This document shows, one piece after another, positions 8,584-18,224 of a DNA stretch of 33,517 nucleotides. Source of the stretch: Comamonas sp. lk (lineage in GTDB: Bacteria > Pseudomonadota > Gammaproteobacteria > Burkholderiales > Burkholderiaceae_C); assembly GCA_945861345.1 (NCBI GenBank), contig CAMATX010000023.1, positions 1 to 33,517 on the forward strand. Reading direction: 5' to 3'. Made by a program: the position numbers and the translations under genes. Every line of letters begins with the position of its first letter. Within the stretch, counting starts at the first letter, position 1. A model generated the notes under the pieces. That model was not told the DNA's origin. It made no database searches and was given only the letters and a program-made list of their open reading frames with translations.

Positions 8584-10236
8584 GTGGGCCTCAAACGCAT
8601 CGTGCTGCGCGACTTTGTCATCGTCGCAGCCCTGGACCTGGAGCTGGAAAGCGGCTTTACCGTGCTCACCGGCGAGACCGGCGCGGGTAAATCCATTCTG
8701 ATTGACGCATTGCAACTGGCCACCGGCGCCCGCGCCGATGTCGGTTTGATCCGTGAAGGCGCGCCGCGCACCGACGTGAGCGCCGAATTTGACACCCCCG
8801 GCGCCTTGTTGGACTGGCTGCAAGAGGCGGGTTTTGAAGCTGGCGATACCCTGCTGCTGCGCCGCAGCCTGGACGCAGCCGGTAAAAGCCGCGCCTGGAT
8901 CAACGGCCTGCCCGCCACCGCCCAGCAGCTGCGCCATGTGGGCGAACAGGTGCTCGACATCCACGGCCAGCACGCTTGGCAAAGCCTGACCCGCCCCGAC
9001 GCGGTGCGCCGCCTGCTGGACGATTACGCCCGTATCTCCACCAGCACCCTGGCCGCCTTGTGGCAAAACCTGCGCCAGGCCCAAGAGGCCTATGACAAAG
9101 CGCTTGCCGCCCAAGACCAACTGCAGCGCGAGCGCGAGCGCCTGGCCTGGCAAATCGGCGAGCTTGACAAGCTGCAGCCCCAAATCGACGAGTGGGACAG
9201 CCTCAACAGCGCCCACAGCCGCCTGGCGCACGGCCAGACTTTGCTGGACGCGGCCCAGTCAGCCCTGGCCCTCTTGGCCGACGAGGAGGCACCCGCGCTC
9301 ACCCAATTGCACAGTGCTTTGCAGCAAGTCCAAAACCAGGTGCACCTGGACCATGAATTTCAGGGCCCGGCCGAGGTGCTGGCCTCTGCCATCGCGCAGG
9401 TGGAGGACGCGGTCTATAGCCTGCGCGCCTACCAGCGCCGCGTCGAGTTGGACCCGGCCCAACTGGCCGCGCTGGACGAGCGCATGGCTTTGTGGGTGTC
9501 TTTGGCGCGCCGCTACAAGCGCGCGCCCCAAGAATTGGCCGCCACCCATGCCGCCTGGAAAGCCGAGCTGGCCCAGCTCGACGCCGCCGCCGACAGCGCG
9601 CATTTGCAGGCCCTGGCCGAGCAGGCGCGCGCCGCCTTTGTGCAAGAGGCCAAAAAAGTCTCCAAAGCGCGCCACAAAGCGGCGCCGCTCCTGGCTGGCG
9701 CCATCACCCAGGCCATGCAAGGTTTGGGCATGGAGGGCGGCCAGTTCCAGGTGCAGCTGCAAGCGCACGCGCAGCCCCAGGCCAGCGGCCTCGAAGAGGT
9801 GCTTTTTTTAGTGGCCGGGCATGCCGGCAGTACGCCGCGCGCAGTGGGCAAGGTGGCCTCGGGCGGCGAGCTTTCCCGCATCGCGCTGGCCATTGCGGTG
9901 ACTACCAGCCAAGGTGGTGGCGCGCAAACCCTGATCTTTGACGAAGTAGACGCCGGTGTGGGCGGCGCGGTCGCGCACACCGCGGGCCGCCTGATGCGCC
10001 AGCTCGGGCGCGACCGCCAGGTGCTGGCCGTCAGCCATTTGCCCCAAGTGGCTGCCTGCGCTGACCAGCACTGGGTGGTGCGCAAGCAGTTCCAGGACGG
10101 CGCCACGCGCAGCAGCGTCGCCCCGGTGGCGCAGACCGAGCGTGAGGCTGAAATCGCCCGCATGCTCGGCGGCCAGGTGGCCTCGGCCACGACACTGGCC
10201 CATGCCCGCGAAATGCTGGAACAAGCCCATGGCTGA
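8584..10236 (+). CDS. recN: DNA repair ATPase RecN
   Basis: SMC-like ATPase acting at double-strand breaks to hold or tether DNA during RecA-dependent repair. The 550 aa chain has Walker A GETGAGKS (residues 30-37), a central coiled-coil region rich in Ala, Gln and Glu (about 155-360), the ABC signature [13 protein letters not shown] (about 424-436) and Walker [14 protein letters not shown] (about 448-460). Length is normal. The start is GTG at 8584, 3 bp after the nadK stop, with a purine-rich GGGGGGAG Shine-Dalgarno inside the end of nadK. Its last codons overlap the rapZ start by 8 bp. LexA control is usual for this gene but I see no LexA box directly upstream, as expected for an internal operon gene. 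Confidence 0.96.
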   Translation: MGLKRIVLRDFVIVAALDLELESGFTVLTGETGAGKSILIDALQLATGARADVGLIREGAPRTDVSAEFDTPGALLDWLQEAGFEAGDTLLLRRSLDAAGKSRAWINGLPATAQQLRHVGEQVLDIHGQHAWQSLTRPDAVRRLLDDYARISTSTLAALWQNLRQAQEAYDKALAAQDQLQRERERLAWQIGELDKLQPQIDEWDSLNSAHSRLAHGQTLLDAAQSALALLADEEAPALTQLHSALQQVQNQVHLDHEFQGPAEVLASAIAQVEDAVYSLRAYQRRVELDPAQLAALDERMALWVSLARRYKRAPQELAATHAAWKAELAQLDAAADSAHLQALAEQARAAFVQEAKKVSKARHKAAPLLAGAITQAMQGLGMEGGQFQVQLQAHAQPQASGLEEVLFLVAGHAGSTPRAVGKVASGGELSRIALAIAVTTSQGGGAQTLIFDEVDAGVGGAVAHTAGRLMRQLGRDRQVLAVSHLPQVAACADQHWVVRKQFQDGATRSSVAPVAQTEREAEIARMLGGQVASATTLAHAREMLEQAHG

Positions 10237-11134
10237 TACGCCCATGGAGCTGGTGCTCATCACCGGCATGTCGGGCTCGGGCAAATCGGTGGCCTTGCAC
10301 GCTTTGGAGGACGCCGGTTATTACTGTGTGGATAACCTCCCGCCCCAGCTTTTGCTCGATTTTGTGGCGCTGCAGGGGGGCGCAACGGCTGCGCGCGTGG
10401 CTATCGCTATGGATGTGCGCAGCGCCAAGGCCTTTCCGCAGGTGCCGGCACAGCTCGAGCGCTTGCGCGCCCAGGGCATGGCCATCAAAACCCTGTTTTT
10501 GGACGCCAGCACCGAGACCTTGGTGCGCCGCTACTCCGAGACGCGCCGGCGCCACCCCTTGTCGCAGGCTGACGCCGTGCCTGGCGACGCCCAGCACGCG
10601 CTGGTCGAGGCCATTGAGCTGGAGCGGCGCATGCTCGAGGCCATGCGGGCGCAGTCCTATGTGATTGATTCGAGCATGATCCGCGCGTCGCAACTGCAAA
10701 GCTTTGTCAAAAGCCTGATCACCGCGCCGGTGGCCCAGCTCACGCTGGTGTTCCAGTCCTTTGCTTTCAAGCGCGGCATTCCTTCGGACGCCGACTATGT
10801 GTTTGACGTGCGCATGCTGCCCAACCCGCATTACGAGCCGGTGCTGCGCGCGCTCACCGGGCGCGATGCGCCGGTGGCCACGTATTTGCGCGGCCAGCCT
10901 GCGGTGGCCCAAATGCAGGCGCACATCGCCGGTTTTCTGGAAACCTGGCTTGATGCCCTGGTGCTGGACCACCGCAGCTATGTGACCGTGGCCATAGGCT
11001 GCACCGGCGGCCAGCACCGCTCGGTGTACTTGGTGGAACAACTGGCCGCGCACTTCGCCCCCCAGTGGGTGACGCTGCGCCGCCACCGCGAGCTCGATTC
11101 TTTGTCCCCACCGGTCCCCACGCCCGCCGCCTAA
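10229..11134 (+). CDS. rapZ: RNase adapter protein RapZ
   Basis: Nucleotide-binding protein of the RapZ (YvcJ/YhbJ) family; in enterobacteria it guides RNase E to the GlmZ small RNA to control glucosamine-6-phosphate synthase, and that exact role is not assured here. The 301 aa product has Walker A GMSGSGKS (residues 13-20), the [11 protein letters not shown] segment after it, and the C-terminal [14 protein letters not shown] motif (about 257-270). ATG at 10229 has a weak GGA 9 nt upstream and overlaps recN by 8 bp; a second in-frame ATG at 10244 would give a protein starting [11 protein letters not shown], which matches the usual family start about as well. It converges on mutY with 3 bp between stops. 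Confidence 0.94.
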   Translation: MADTPMELVLITGMSGSGKSVALHALEDAGYYCVDNLPPQLLLDFVALQGGATAARVAIAMDVRSAKAFPQVPAQLERLRAQGMAIKTLFLDASTETLVRRYSETRRRHPLSQADAVPGDAQHALVEAIELERRMLEAMRAQSYVIDSSMIRASQLQSFVKSLITAPVAQLTLVFQSFAFKRGIPSDADYVFDVRMLPNPHYEPVLRALTGRDAPVATYLRGQPAVAQMQAHIAGFLETWLDALVLDHRSYVTVAIGCTGGQHRSVYLVEQLAAHFAPQWVTLRRHRELDSLSPPVPTPAA

Positions 11135-11137
11135 AAC

Positions 11138-12193
11138 TTATTGTTGCGCCAGCAAGGTGCGCACGGGCGCGGGCAGGCCCAGTGCGGGCCACTGGTCCGC
11201 AGCGACCCAGCTGCCGGCAATGTCGGGCAAGGCCTGGCCGGTTTTGAGCAACAACTGGCAAGGGTGCAAATGCAAGTCTTTGTGGGTGAGCACGTGCACA
11301 AAGGCGGGCCCGTCTGCTACGCCTTTACTTAGCGGCGCGGGCAGGGCGGCGCGCAGTTGGGCGGCGCTGTCAAACACCGGCAGGCAATGCAAACCGGCCC
11401 AAATACCAGGCGCCGGGCGGCGTTGCAGCCAGACGGCGCCACTGGCGTCTTGCGCCCACAGCAGCCACAGCGATTGGGCGCTGCGCTTGAGTTTGCGGCT
11501 GCGCACCGGGAAATCGGCCATGCGCTGTTGGGCATGCGCCTGGCAGCGGTTTTGTAGCGGGCAGACATGGCACGCCGGATTGCGCGCGGCGCAGACGGTG
11601 GCGCCCAAGTCCATCATGCCCTGGGTGTAGCGGGCCATCGCCTTTGCGCCGTCTTGCGCGCTGGGCAGCAGCTCACCCGCGGCTTGCCACAAGGCGCGCT
11701 CCTGGGCGGCTTGCGCCAGGTCGCCCTCAAAAGCGAGCAAGCGGGTGAGTACGCGCTTGACGTTGGCATCCAAAATCGCCACGCGCTCGCCAAAGCACAA
11801 AGAGGCAATCGCCGCCGCCGTCGAGCGGCCGATGCCTGGCAAGCTTTGCAGCACGTCGGCCTGGCGCGGAAACTGCCCACCATGCTGCGCCACCACCATT
11901 TGGGCGCAGCGGTGCAGATTGCGCGCCCGGCTGTAGTAGCCCAGGCCGCTCCACAAGCCCATGACCTCGTCCTGGCTGGCGGCGGCCAGATCGGCCACCG
12001 TGGGCAAGCGCGCGGTAAAGCGGGCAAAGTAGTCCAGCACCGTGCGCACCTGGGTTTGCTGCAGCATGATTTCGGAGAGCCATACGCGGTAGGGATCGGT
12101 CGTGTTTTGCCAAGGCAGGCTGTTGCGCCCATGCACTTTTTGCCAGGCCACCACCGCCTGCGCCACGGTGGGCGCGATCACGGCTTTTGGCAT
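11138..12193 (-). CDS. mutY: A/G-specific adenine DNA glycosylase MutY
   Basis: Removes adenine mispaired with 8-oxoguanine, in the same oxidised-guanine defence as Fpg. The 351 aa product has the catalytic Glu in [12 protein letters not shown] (E41), the helix-hairpin-helix [14 protein letters not shown], the catalytic Asp in [10 protein letters not shown], the [4Fe-4S] loop with spacing C-x6-C-x2-C-x5-C ([17 protein letters not shown]) and a C-terminal NUDIX-like MutT domain that senses 8-oxoG. All key residues are present. The ATG overlaps the end of fpg by 16 bp and has no Shine-Dalgarno of its own, so it is probably translationally coupled to fpg. It is convergent with rapZ. Confidence 0.97.
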   Translation of the reverse strand: MPKAVIAPTVAQAVVAWQKVHGRNSLPWQNTTDPYRVWLSEIMLQQTQVRTVLDYFARFTARLPTVADLAAASQDEVMGLWSGLGYYSRARNLHRCAQMVVAQHGGQFPRQADVLQSLPGIGRSTAAAIASLCFGERVAILDANVKRVLTRLLAFEGDLAQAAQERALWQAAGELLPSAQDGAKAMARYTQGMMDLGATVCAARNPACHVCPLQNRCQAHAQQRMADFPVRSRKLKRSAQSLWLLWAQDASGAVWLQRRPAPGIWAGLHCLPVFDSAAQLRAALPAPLSKGVADGPAFVHVLTHKDLHLHPCQLLLKTGQALPDIAGSWVAADQWPALGLPAPVRTLLAQQ

Positions 12194-12993
12194 ACCGGGC
12201 AGAAAAAGGTGGAGCGCTGGCCTTGGCGGATGCTGCGGATGGGGCTGGCGCAGACCCGGCAGGGCAGTCCTTGGCGGCCATAAACGGCTGCCTCCAGCTG
12301 GAAGTAGCCCGATTCGCCCTGCGCATTGGAAAAGTCCTTGAGCGTGCTGCCACCAATGTGCACCGCGCGCGCCAGTACGGTGCGAATAGCCTGGCGCAGA
12401 CGCTCGATGCGCGGGCGGCTGATGCGCGCAGCGCGCGTGCTCGGGCGTATGCCAGCCATGAACAAGGCCTCGCTGGCGTAAATATTGCCCACACCGACCA
12501 CCACCTCGCCGGCCAGCAACAGGGGTTTGATCGCGGTCTTGCGCTCGCGCAGCGCTTGGTAAAAAGCCTCGGGCGCAAAGTCCTCGCCCAGCGGCTCCAC
12601 GCCCAGGCGGCCCAAGAGCTTTTGCGCCTGCGGGCTGTCTTGGCTGGGGGCAAACACCACGGCGCCAAAGCGGCGCGGGTCGTGCAAGCGCAGCGTGCCG
12701 GCGCTGGTTTGCAGGTCAAAGTGGTCGTGTTTGCCCGGTGCGGGCAGCCCGGCTTCAAAACGCACGCTGCCCGACATGCCCAAATGCAGCAGTAAAAGGC
12801 CGCGCTCCAGGTCGATCAGCAGGTATTTACCCCGGCGGCGCACACCCAGCACCTGCTGGCCATACAAAGACGCTGGCGCGCAGCCCAGCGGCCAGCGCAA
12901 GGGCTTGCCCATGCGCACCGCCTCAATGCGCGCACCCGCAATGCGCAGGGCAAAGCTTTGGCGTGTCACTTCGACTTCGGGTAGTTCGGGCAT
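12178..12993 (-). CDS. mutM: Formamidopyrimidine-DNA glycosylase (Fpg/MutM)
   Basis: Bifunctional glycosylase/AP lyase that excises 8-oxoguanine and formamidopyrimidines. The 271 aa product begins MPELPEVE with the catalytic N-terminal proline and glutamate exposed after Met removal, contains the [11 protein letters not shown] segment with the conserved lysine, a helix-two-turn-helix region ([15 protein letters not shown]), and ends with the zinc finger CRVCASP...FFCPVCQ. ATG at 12993 is fixed by the MPELPE start; the frame extends upstream without homology. It overlaps mutY by 16 bp, pairing two enzymes of the same repair pathway. It diverges from the TPR gene across a 77-bp gap. Confidence 0.97.
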   Translation of the reverse strand: MPELPEVEVTRQSFALRIAGARIEAVRMGKPLRWPLGCAPASLYGQQVLGVRRRGKYLLIDLERGLLLLHLGMSGSVRFEAGLPAPGKHDHFDLQTSAGTLRLHDPRRFGAVVFAPSQDSPQAQKLLGRLGVEPLGEDFAPEAFYQALRERKTAIKPLLLAGEVVVGVGNIYASEALFMAGIRPSTRAARISRPRIERLRQAIRTVLARAVHIGGSTLKDFSNAQGESGYFQLEAAVYGRQGLPCRVCASPIRSIRQGQRSTFFCPVCQKP

Positions 12994-13058
12994 GCGGATG
13001 GTGCGGTAAAGAAAAGGGCGGCTGCTCGCTGCACAGGCCCGTATGGCGGGCCTTGGAT

Positions 13059-13064
13059 TATTAT
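13059..13064 (+). promoter_or_regulatory. -10 box of the TPR gene, leaderless arrangement
   Basis: TATTAT (5 of 6 to TATAAT) is followed by GGCCGC and then the ATG at 13071, 6 nt spacing. There is no Shine-Dalgarno between them. A convincing -35 is not seen. Confidence 0.5.
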
Positions 13065-13070
13065 GGCCGC

Positions 13071-14828
13071 ATGTCACGCATCTCATTTTTCCTGGGCGCT
13101 TGTTTGCTGGCGCTGGCCCCCGCCGCGTTCGCGCAAACGCCTGCGGCTGCATCCCCATTGGCGCCCAAAACACCCGAGCGCTCGGCCCTGGATGCCCAGC
13201 TGATGTACCAGCTGCTCATCAGCGAGCTGAGTTTCCAAAACACCGATTACGGCTCGGCCTATGGGCTGATGCTGCACGCCGCGCGCGAGTCGGGAGACGC
13301 CCAACTGTATGAGCGCGCCATCGAAATGGCGCTGACTGCGCGTGACGCCAACGCCGCTATGGGGGCGGCCAAAGCCTGGCAGCAGGCCCAACCCCAATCG
13401 CCCGACCCGGACCGCCATCTGCTGCAACTGGCTATCGGCCTGAACCGCCTGCCCGACAGCCTGGCCGTTTTACAAAGAATGCTGGCGCGCGTGCCAGCGG
13501 CTGAAAAATCCGCCGCAATTACCGGCTTGACCCGCTTTTACACCCGCGCTACCGAAAAAGCCGCTGCCGCCGATTTGGTGGAAAAAGCCCTCGCGCCCGA
13601 GTTGGCCAACCGCGCCACCGGGCCTGCTGCGTGGGCTGCCATCGGCAATTTGCGCTTGCTGGCCAACAACAAGGCCGCAGCCTTGGCGGCGGCGCGCAAG
13701 GGCGCCGCGCTCAACCCGGCTTCGGACGACGTGGCCATGCTGGCCATCACTTTGCTCGACCCGCCCGCCGAAGGCATGGCCGAACTTTTGCAGACCTATT
13801 TCGCCGGACCGGCGACATTGCAAGTGCGCATGGGCTATGTGCGCAAATTGATTGACTTGCAGCGCTACGACCAGGCCTTGGACCAGGTGCAGCGGCTCAC
13901 CCGCGACAAGCCCGATTTCCCCGACGCCTGGCTGGTGCAAGGCTCTATCGAGTTTCAAAACCAGGCTTTGGAGTCGGCCGCGCGCTCGCTTTGGGCCTAT
14001 GTCGCTTTGGTCGCGCCGGCGGTAGCTGCGCCCTTGAATGAGGAGCTGGCGTTGACGCCACGCGGCTTGGTGCAGGCCTATTTGCTCTTGTCCCAAATTG
14101 CCGAAAAGCAACGCGATTTTGCCCAGGCACAAAGCGTCCTCGAGCGCATACGCAGCCCGCAGGACGCGGCCCGGGTGCAGTTGCGCCGCGCCATGATCAC
14201 GGCACTGGCTGGTAGCCTGGACGATGCGTTGGCGCTCCTGGACAAGCTACCCGATAGCGACCCCGACGAGGCCCGCATCAAGCTCAATGCACAGTTGCAA
14301 TTGCTGCGCGAACACCAGCGCGAGCAACAGGCCTACGAGTTGCTCGCCCAGGAGCGCAAGCGCAACCCGCAGGACGTGGACCTGATGTACGAGCAAGCCC
14401 TGTCGGCCGAAAAACTGGGCCGATTGGACGAGATGGAGTCCTTGCTGCGCGCGGCGATCAAACAGCAGCCCGATTACCACGCCGCCTACAACGCGCTGGG
14501 CTATTCGCTGGCTGAACGCAATATTCGCCTGCCGGAGGCGCGCGCCCTGGTCTCCAAAGCGCTGGAATTTGCGCCCAACGACCCCTTTATTTTGGACAGC
14601 CTGGCCTGGGTCGAGTTTCGCAGCGGCAACCTCGCGCTGGCGCTGCGGATTTTGCAAGAGGCTTACCGCGCCCGACCCGATGCCGAGATAGCCGCCCACT
14701 TGGGCGAGGTGCTGTGGGCCATGAACCAGCGCGACGAGGCCAGCGCCGCCTGGCGCAAAGGCCTGGATCTGAACGCCAATAACGAGACGCTCAAGTCCAC
14801 GATCTTGCGGCTGCGCGGATCGCTATGA
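13071..14828 (+). CDS. Exported tetratricopeptide-repeat protein
   Basis: 585 aa protein with a signal peptide ([22 protein letters not shown]) and an alanine-rich alpha-helical body. Tetratricopeptide repeats are clearest near the C-terminus ([77 protein letters not shown]), with weaker repeats across the rest. It is probably periplasmic or attached to the outer membrane and acts in protein-protein contacts; no enzyme motif is visible. Its stop overlaps the lolB start by 4 bp (ATGA), so the two are co-translated, which fits a role in envelope biogenesis with LolB, though that is inference. The start is set by the signal peptide; upstream in-frame sequence has no such features. Confidence 0.9.
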   Translation: MSRISFFLGACLLALAPAAFAQTPAAASPLAPKTPERSALDAQLMYQLLISELSFQNTDYGSAYGLMLHAARESGDAQLYERAIEMALTARDANAAMGAAKAWQQAQPQSPDPDRHLLQLAIGLNRLPDSLAVLQRMLARVPAAEKSAAITGLTRFYTRATEKAAAADLVEKALAPELANRATGPAAWAAIGNLRLLANNKAAALAAARKGAALNPASDDVAMLAITLLDPPAEGMAELLQTYFAGPATLQVRMGYVRKLIDLQRYDQALDQVQRLTRDKPDFPDAWLVQGSIEFQNQALESAARSLWAYVALVAPAVAAPLNEELALTPRGLVQAYLLLSQIAEKQRDFAQAQSVLERIRSPQDAARVQLRRAMITALAGSLDDALALLDKLPDSDPDEARIKLNAQLQLLREHQREQQAYELLAQERKRNPQDVDLMYEQALSAEKLGRLDEMESLLRAAIKQQPDYHAAYNALGYSLAERNIRLPEARALVSKALEFAPNDPFILDSLAWVEFRSGNLALALRILQEAYRARPDAEIAAHLGEVLWAMNQRDEASAAWRKGLDLNANNETLKSTILRLRGSL

Positions 14829-15337
14829 CGGCGGTGGCGCAGCAGCCAGGCTGGCTGCGCCGTGCGGCGCTGACCCTCGTGGCGCTGCTATTGGCCGCCT
14901 GCGCCAGTCCGCCGCCGGCCAAGCAATACGGGCAGGCCAGCGATGTCTGGCAGGGCCGCCTGTCTGTGCAAGTGGCCAGCGAACCAGCCCAGCGCATCAG
15001 CGCCGACTTCTTTCTGGAAGGCGGCCCCCAGGCCGGCAGCCTGACGCTGGACAGCGCCCTGGGCACCCGCATGGCCCGCATGCAGTGGGACGCCAGTGGC
15101 GCGCTGCTGCAAATGCCGGGCCAAACCCAGCGCTTTGCCTCTCTAGACGCCATGGTGCAGCAAACTTTGGGCAGTACACTGCCCATGCCTGCGCTGTTTG
15201 CCTGGCTGCGCGGCCAAGCGGTCAGCGCGGCTGGCTGGGAATTGTTGACCTTGGACAAAGCGCAGGGCCGCATCCGCGCCCGCAGCGTGCAGCGCGTGCC
15301 CGCCACGCAGCTCGACATCGTGCTCGAAGCCAGATAA
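14825..15337 (+). CDS. lolB: Outer-membrane lipoprotein receptor LolB
   Basis: LolB accepts lipoproteins from periplasmic LolA and inserts them into the inner leaflet of the outer membrane. The 170 aa product has a lipoprotein signal with lipobox LLAAC (Cys26), no Asp at +2 (Ser instead, allowing outer-membrane sorting), then the WQGRLSVQV strand and a beta-rich barrel domain typical of LolB, with the conserved LxxWLRGQ-like PALFAWLRGQ. Sequence identity in LolB is usually low and the assignment rests on this plus the lolB-ispE-tRNA-prs order. It overlaps the TPR gene by 4 bp and ends 7 bp before ispE. Confidence 0.88.
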   Translation: MTAVAQQPGWLRRAALTLVALLLAACASPPPAKQYGQASDVWQGRLSVQVASEPAQRISADFFLEGGPQAGSLTLDSALGTRMARMQWDASGALLQMPGQTQRFASLDAMVQQTLGSTLPMPALFAWLRGQAVSAAGWELLTLDKAQGRIRARSVQRVPATQLDIVLEAR

Positions 15338-15338
15338 T
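15333..15338 (+). promoter_or_regulatory. -10 box of ispE, leaderless arrangement
   Basis: GATAAT (5 of 6 to TATAAT) overlaps the lolB stop codon and is followed by CCGGCC and the ispE ATG at 15345, again 6 nt. ispE has no Shine-Dalgarno. ispE could thus be expressed independently of lolB. Confidence 0.5.
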
Positions 15339-15344
15339 CCGGCC

Positions 15345-16178
15345 ATGCAGGCGCTCTACGACATCCCGGCCCCGGCCAAGCTCAATCTGTTTTTGCACAT
15401 CACCGGCCGGCGCAGCGACGGCTACCACTTGCTGCAATCGGCTTTTATGCTGATCGATTGGTGCGACCAGCTGCACTTTGCCCTGCGCAGCGACGGGCAT
15501 ATCAGCCGCGAGGATCTGGGCGTGGCCCTGCCCGCCGAAGATTTGTGCGTGCGCGCCGCCCGCGCCTTGCAAGCGGCCACTGCCTGCACGCTGGGCGTGC
15601 ACATCGGCGTTGCCAAATCGGTGCCCAGCCAGGCCGGCATGGGCGGGGGCTCCTCGGACGCGGCCTCGACGCTGCTGGCGCTCAACCGTTTGTGGAAAAC
15701 CGGCCTGAGCCGCAGCCAATTGGCCGCTATCGGCTTGCAGTTGGGCGCTGACGTGCCTTTTTTCCTGCTCGGCCAGCACGCCTGGGTCGAGGGCGTAGGC
15801 GAAGTTTTGACGCCGCTGACCCTGCCAAAAGCCCGTTTTGCGGTGCTCAAACCCCAGGCCGGTTTGGACACCCGCGCCGTCTTTGCCCACCCCTTACTGG
15901 CGCGCAACACCGCTCTTGCTATAATTTCAGGCTTCGCTGCGGACCCCTTTGGCTTTGGCCACAATGACTTGCAGCCAGTTGCCCAGATGCTCTGCCCGGC
16001 CGTAGGTGAATCCATAGACTGGTTCTCCGCCCAAGGATTGAATGCCAGGATGACCGGTTCAGGAAGTGCGGTGTTCGCGCAATTGCCCCATGACAAGGAT
16101 GTTCATGACGCCCCCGGCGGTATGACGCTCAAGACGTGCAGCAGTTTGGATGCCCACCCGCTGCAGGGTTGGTGTTAA
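15345..16178 (+). CDS. ispE: 4-diphosphocytidyl-2-C-methyl-D-erythritol kinase
   Basis: ATP-dependent kinase of the non-mevalonate isoprenoid pathway (fourth step). The 277 aa GHMP-kinase has the N-terminal PAKLNLFLHITGRRSDGYH segment (residues 8-26) with the catalytic-site Lys, the glycine-rich ATP loop PSQAGMGGGSSDAAST (about 94-109), the GADVPFF segment carrying the catalytic Asp, and the C-terminal MTGSGSAVFA motif. Length is normal. It sits 7 bp after lolB and before tRNA-Gln and prs. An extended -10 element is embedded in codons for LAIIS near 15920. Confidence 0.97.
   Translation: MQALYDIPAPAKLNLFLHITGRRSDGYHLLQSAFMLIDWCDQLHFALRSDGHISREDLGVALPAEDLCVRAARALQAATACTLGVHIGVAKSVPSQAGMGGGSSDAASTLLALNRLWKTGLSRSQLAAIGLQLGADVPFFLLGQHAWVEGVGEVLTPLTLPKARFAVLKPQAGLDTRAVFAHPLLARNTALAIISGFAADPFGFGHNDLQPVAQMLCPAVGESIDWFSAQGLNARMTGSGSAVFAQLPHDKDVHDAPGGMTLKTCSSLDAHPLQGWC
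15917..15925 (+). promoter_or_regulatory. Extended -10 promoter element inside ispE
   Basis: TGCTATAAT contains a perfect TATAAT preceded by the extended -10 TG. It lies inside ispE, about 300 nt before tRNA-Gln. TTACTG (15894-15899) is a possible -35 but its 20-nt spacing is long. It could drive the tRNA and prs independently of ispE. Confidence 0.45.
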
Positions 16179-16222
16179 AGCGACAAAGTTTCGGTTGGCA
16201 GCCTATGGCTGTGGACCTGTGT

Positions 16223-16299
16223 AGGGGAATCGCCAAGTTGGTTAAGGCACTGGATTTTGATTCCAGCATGCGAAGGTTCGAATCCTTCTTCCCCTGCCA
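16223..16299 (+). tRNA. tRNA-Gln (anticodon UUG)
   Basis: The 77-base cloverleaf folds with acceptor stem AGGGGAA/TTCCCCT, D stem GCC/GGC, anticodon stem CTGGA/TCCAG enclosing loop TTTTGAT (anticodon TTG), T stem GAAGG/CCTTC with loop TTCGAAT, discriminator G and an encoded CCA. A run of seven T's follows just after the CCA and may help end transcription or mark the processing site. It lies between ispE and prs, the usual betaproteobacterial position. Confidence 0.97.
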
Positions 16300-16396
16300 A
16301 ATTTTTTTAACGGCACTGCCAGACGGTCTGAAGAAGCTCTGAAATCGCCCCTTTTTGCGCGCAGCCTCACACACCAACTTCACCTCCTTGAGCACC

Positions 16397-17374
16397 ATGC
16401 AGGCCCCCGATACCCCCGATTTCATGGTTTTTACCGGCAATGCCAACCCTGTGTTGGCATCCGAGGTTGCGGGTAATCTGGGCATCAGTCTGGGCGCGGC
16501 CAGTGTGGGCCGCTTCTCCGACGGTGAGGTGACGGTCGAAATCAACCAAAACGTGCGTGCGCGCGACGTCTTTGTGCTGCAAAGCACCTGCGCCCCGACC
16601 AATGAGAACCTGATGGAGCTCTTGATCATGGTCGATGCGCTCAAGCGCGCCTCGGCCGAGCGCATCAGCGCCGTCATCCCGTATTTCGGCTACGCGCGCC
16701 AGGACCGCCGCCCGCGCTCGACACGCGTGCCGATTACGGCCAAAGTGGTGGCCAATATGCTGCAGGCCGCTGGCGTTTCCAGCGTGCTGACCATGGACTT
16801 GCATGCCGACCAAATCCAGGGCTTTTTTGACATCCCGGTGGACAATATTTACGCCTCGCCCGTGCTTTTGGGCGATTTGCGTCAGAAAAACTACGAAGAC
16901 CTGATCGTGGTCTCGCCCGATGTGGGTGGCGTGGTGCGCGCCCGTGCGCTGGCCAAGCAGCTCAACTGCGACCTGGCCATCATCGACAAACGCCGCCCCC
17001 GGGCCAATGTCAGCGAAGTCATGCATGTGATCGGCGAGATCGAAGGGCGCAACTGCGTCATCATGGACGACATGATCGACACCGCCGGCACCTTGGTCAA
17101 AGCGGCCGAAGTGCTCAAGATGCGCGGCGCCAAAAAAGTCTATGCCTACTGCACGCACCCGATTTTTTCCGGACCGGCCATTGAGCGCATCACCAACGGC
17201 GACGCGCTGGACGAGGTGGTGGTTACCAACACCATCCCATTGAGCGTAGTAGCCGCCAATTGCCAAAAAATTCGCCAACTCACCGTGGCACCGCTGATCG
17301 CGCAAACGATTATGCGCATCGCCAAGGGGGAGTCGGTCATGAGTTTGTTTTCGGACCAGAACAATTTGTTCTGA
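16397..17374 (+). CDS. prs: Ribose-phosphate pyrophosphokinase
   Basis: Makes PRPP from ribose 5-phosphate and ATP, feeding purine, pyrimidine, NAD, histidine and tryptophan synthesis. The 325 aa product has the [20 protein letters not shown] region, the ATP-site [27 protein letters not shown], the [19 protein letters not shown] segment and the PRPP loop [17 protein letters not shown] (about 221-237). ATG at 16397 gives a short N-terminal extension (MQAPDTPDF) before MVFTGNANP as in related Burkholderiales; ATG 16424 is an alternative. No strong Shine-Dalgarno. Downstream rplY is 97 bp away and probably co-transcribed. Confidence 0.97.
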   Translation: MQAPDTPDFMVFTGNANPVLASEVAGNLGISLGAASVGRFSDGEVTVEINQNVRARDVFVLQSTCAPTNENLMELLIMVDALKRASAERISAVIPYFGYARQDRRPRSTRVPITAKVVANMLQAAGVSSVLTMDLHADQIQGFFDIPVDNIYASPVLLGDLRQKNYEDLIVVSPDVGGVVRARALAKQLNCDLAIIDKRRPRANVSEVMHVIGEIEGRNCVIMDDMIDTAGTLVKAAEVLKMRGAKKVYAYCTHPIFSGPAIERITNGDALDEVVVTNTIPLSVVAANCQKIRQLTVAPLIAQTIMRIAKGESVMSLFSDQNNLF

Positions 17375-17389
17375 CGCAAACAAAAAGCC

Positions 17390-17419
17390 GGTGCGCTGCG
17401 GCCTCAAGCCAGGCGCACC
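17390..17419. other. Hairpin between prs and rplY
   Basis: Arms GGTGCGC (17390-17396) and GCGCACC (17413-17419) with a small inner GGC/GCC stem. No T-tract follows, so it is unlikely to terminate; it could stabilise the prs end or act in the rplY leader. Confidence 0.3.
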
Positions 17420-17471
17420 ATATTGAAACCGGAGTCACACTGGTCGCGGTGGACTCTTACAGGAGTAAGTT

Positions 17472-18104
17472 ATGAAATTTGTCGCTTTTGAGCGCGCTAA
17501 GCAGGGCACGGGTGCGAGCCGCCGTCTCCGCATCACCGGTCGCACGCCCGGTATTGTGTATGGTGGTACGGCCGAGCCTACAGCCATCGAACTGGACCAC
17601 AACGCACTGTGGCACGCCATCAAAAAAGAAGCTTTCCACGCCTCTATTTTGGACATGGAACTCAATGGCAGCGAAAGCAAAGTGCTGTTGCGCAATGTAC
17701 AAATGCACCCCTTCAAGCAATTGATTTTGCACGTGGACTTCCAACGTGTCGAAGCCAACACCAAGCTGCAAATGAAAGTGCCACTGCACTTTAGCGGCGA
17801 AGAAAGTTCTCCTGCCGTCAAGCTTGACGCCTGCTTGATCAACCACATCGTCAACGAGCTGGAGGTGGCCTGCCTGCCGGCAGACCTGCCCGAGTTCATC
17901 AATGTGGACCTGAGCAACCTGAAAAAAGGCACCTCCCTGCACGTCAACGACATGGTTTTGCCCAAGGGCGTGACCGCCGTGACCCGTGGCAAGGAAAATC
18001 CGGTGATCGTCTCGGTGGTAACGCCTGTGGCCGAAGTGATCGAAGCGCCCGCAGCGGACGCCGCGCCTGCTAAAGGCAAAGCCGCAGCCAAGACCAAAAA
18101 ATAA
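17472..18104 (+). CDS. rplY: 50S ribosomal protein L25 / general stress protein Ctc
   Basis: Binds 5S rRNA in the large subunit. The 210 aa long form has the N-terminal L25 domain (about 1-92, with [19 protein letters not shown]) and the C-terminal TL5/CTC beta domain (about 100-190), ending in an Ala/Lys-rich tail. It is longer than E. coli L25 (94 aa) but normal for the CTC class. A strong AGGAG Shine-Dalgarno (17460-17464) precedes the ATG. It follows prs, and a rho-independent terminator lies 26 bp after the stop. Confidence 0.96.
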   Translation: MKFVAFERAKQGTGASRRLRITGRTPGIVYGGTAEPTAIELDHNALWHAIKKEAFHASILDMELNGSESKVLLRNVQMHPFKQLILHVDFQRVEANTKLQMKVPLHFSGEESSPAVKLDACLINHIVNELEVACLPADLPEFINVDLSNLKKGTSLHVNDMVLPKGVTAVTRGKENPVIVSVVTPVAEVIEAPAADAAPAKGKAAAKTKK

Positions 18105-18130
18105 GGCCCTGTTGGCGCCTTGGCAAAACG

Positions 18131-18153
18131 GGCCCGCGCAAGCGGGCCTTTTT
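18131..18153 (+). terminator. Rho-independent terminator after rplY
   Basis: Stem GGCCCGC (18131-18137) / GCGGGCC (18142-18148) with a GCAA tetraloop, followed by TTTTT. An A-run precedes the stem. It ends the prs-rplY transcript before pth and is the clearest intrinsic terminator in the window. Confidence 0.9.
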
Positions 18154-18224
18154 GCTGACGCGCCGGCATTGGTCTACCATGGCGCACCGGCTGCGATGCC
18201 AGTGCGCTTTAGCAAAGTCCGAGC

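Noticed and set aside
12738-13070. Upstream extension of the TPR gene frame
   Set aside because: Lies antisense within fpg, has no homology, and the signal peptide begins at 13071.
16299-16308. T-run after tRNA-Gln as a terminator
   Set aside because: Only the tRNA itself precedes it, with no separate hairpin, and prs may be read from the same transcript.
16367-17407. Minus-strand frame of 346 codons covering prs
   Set aside because: Antisense shadow of prs, His/Asp/Gly-rich with no recognisable family motif; prs on the plus strand is fully conserved.
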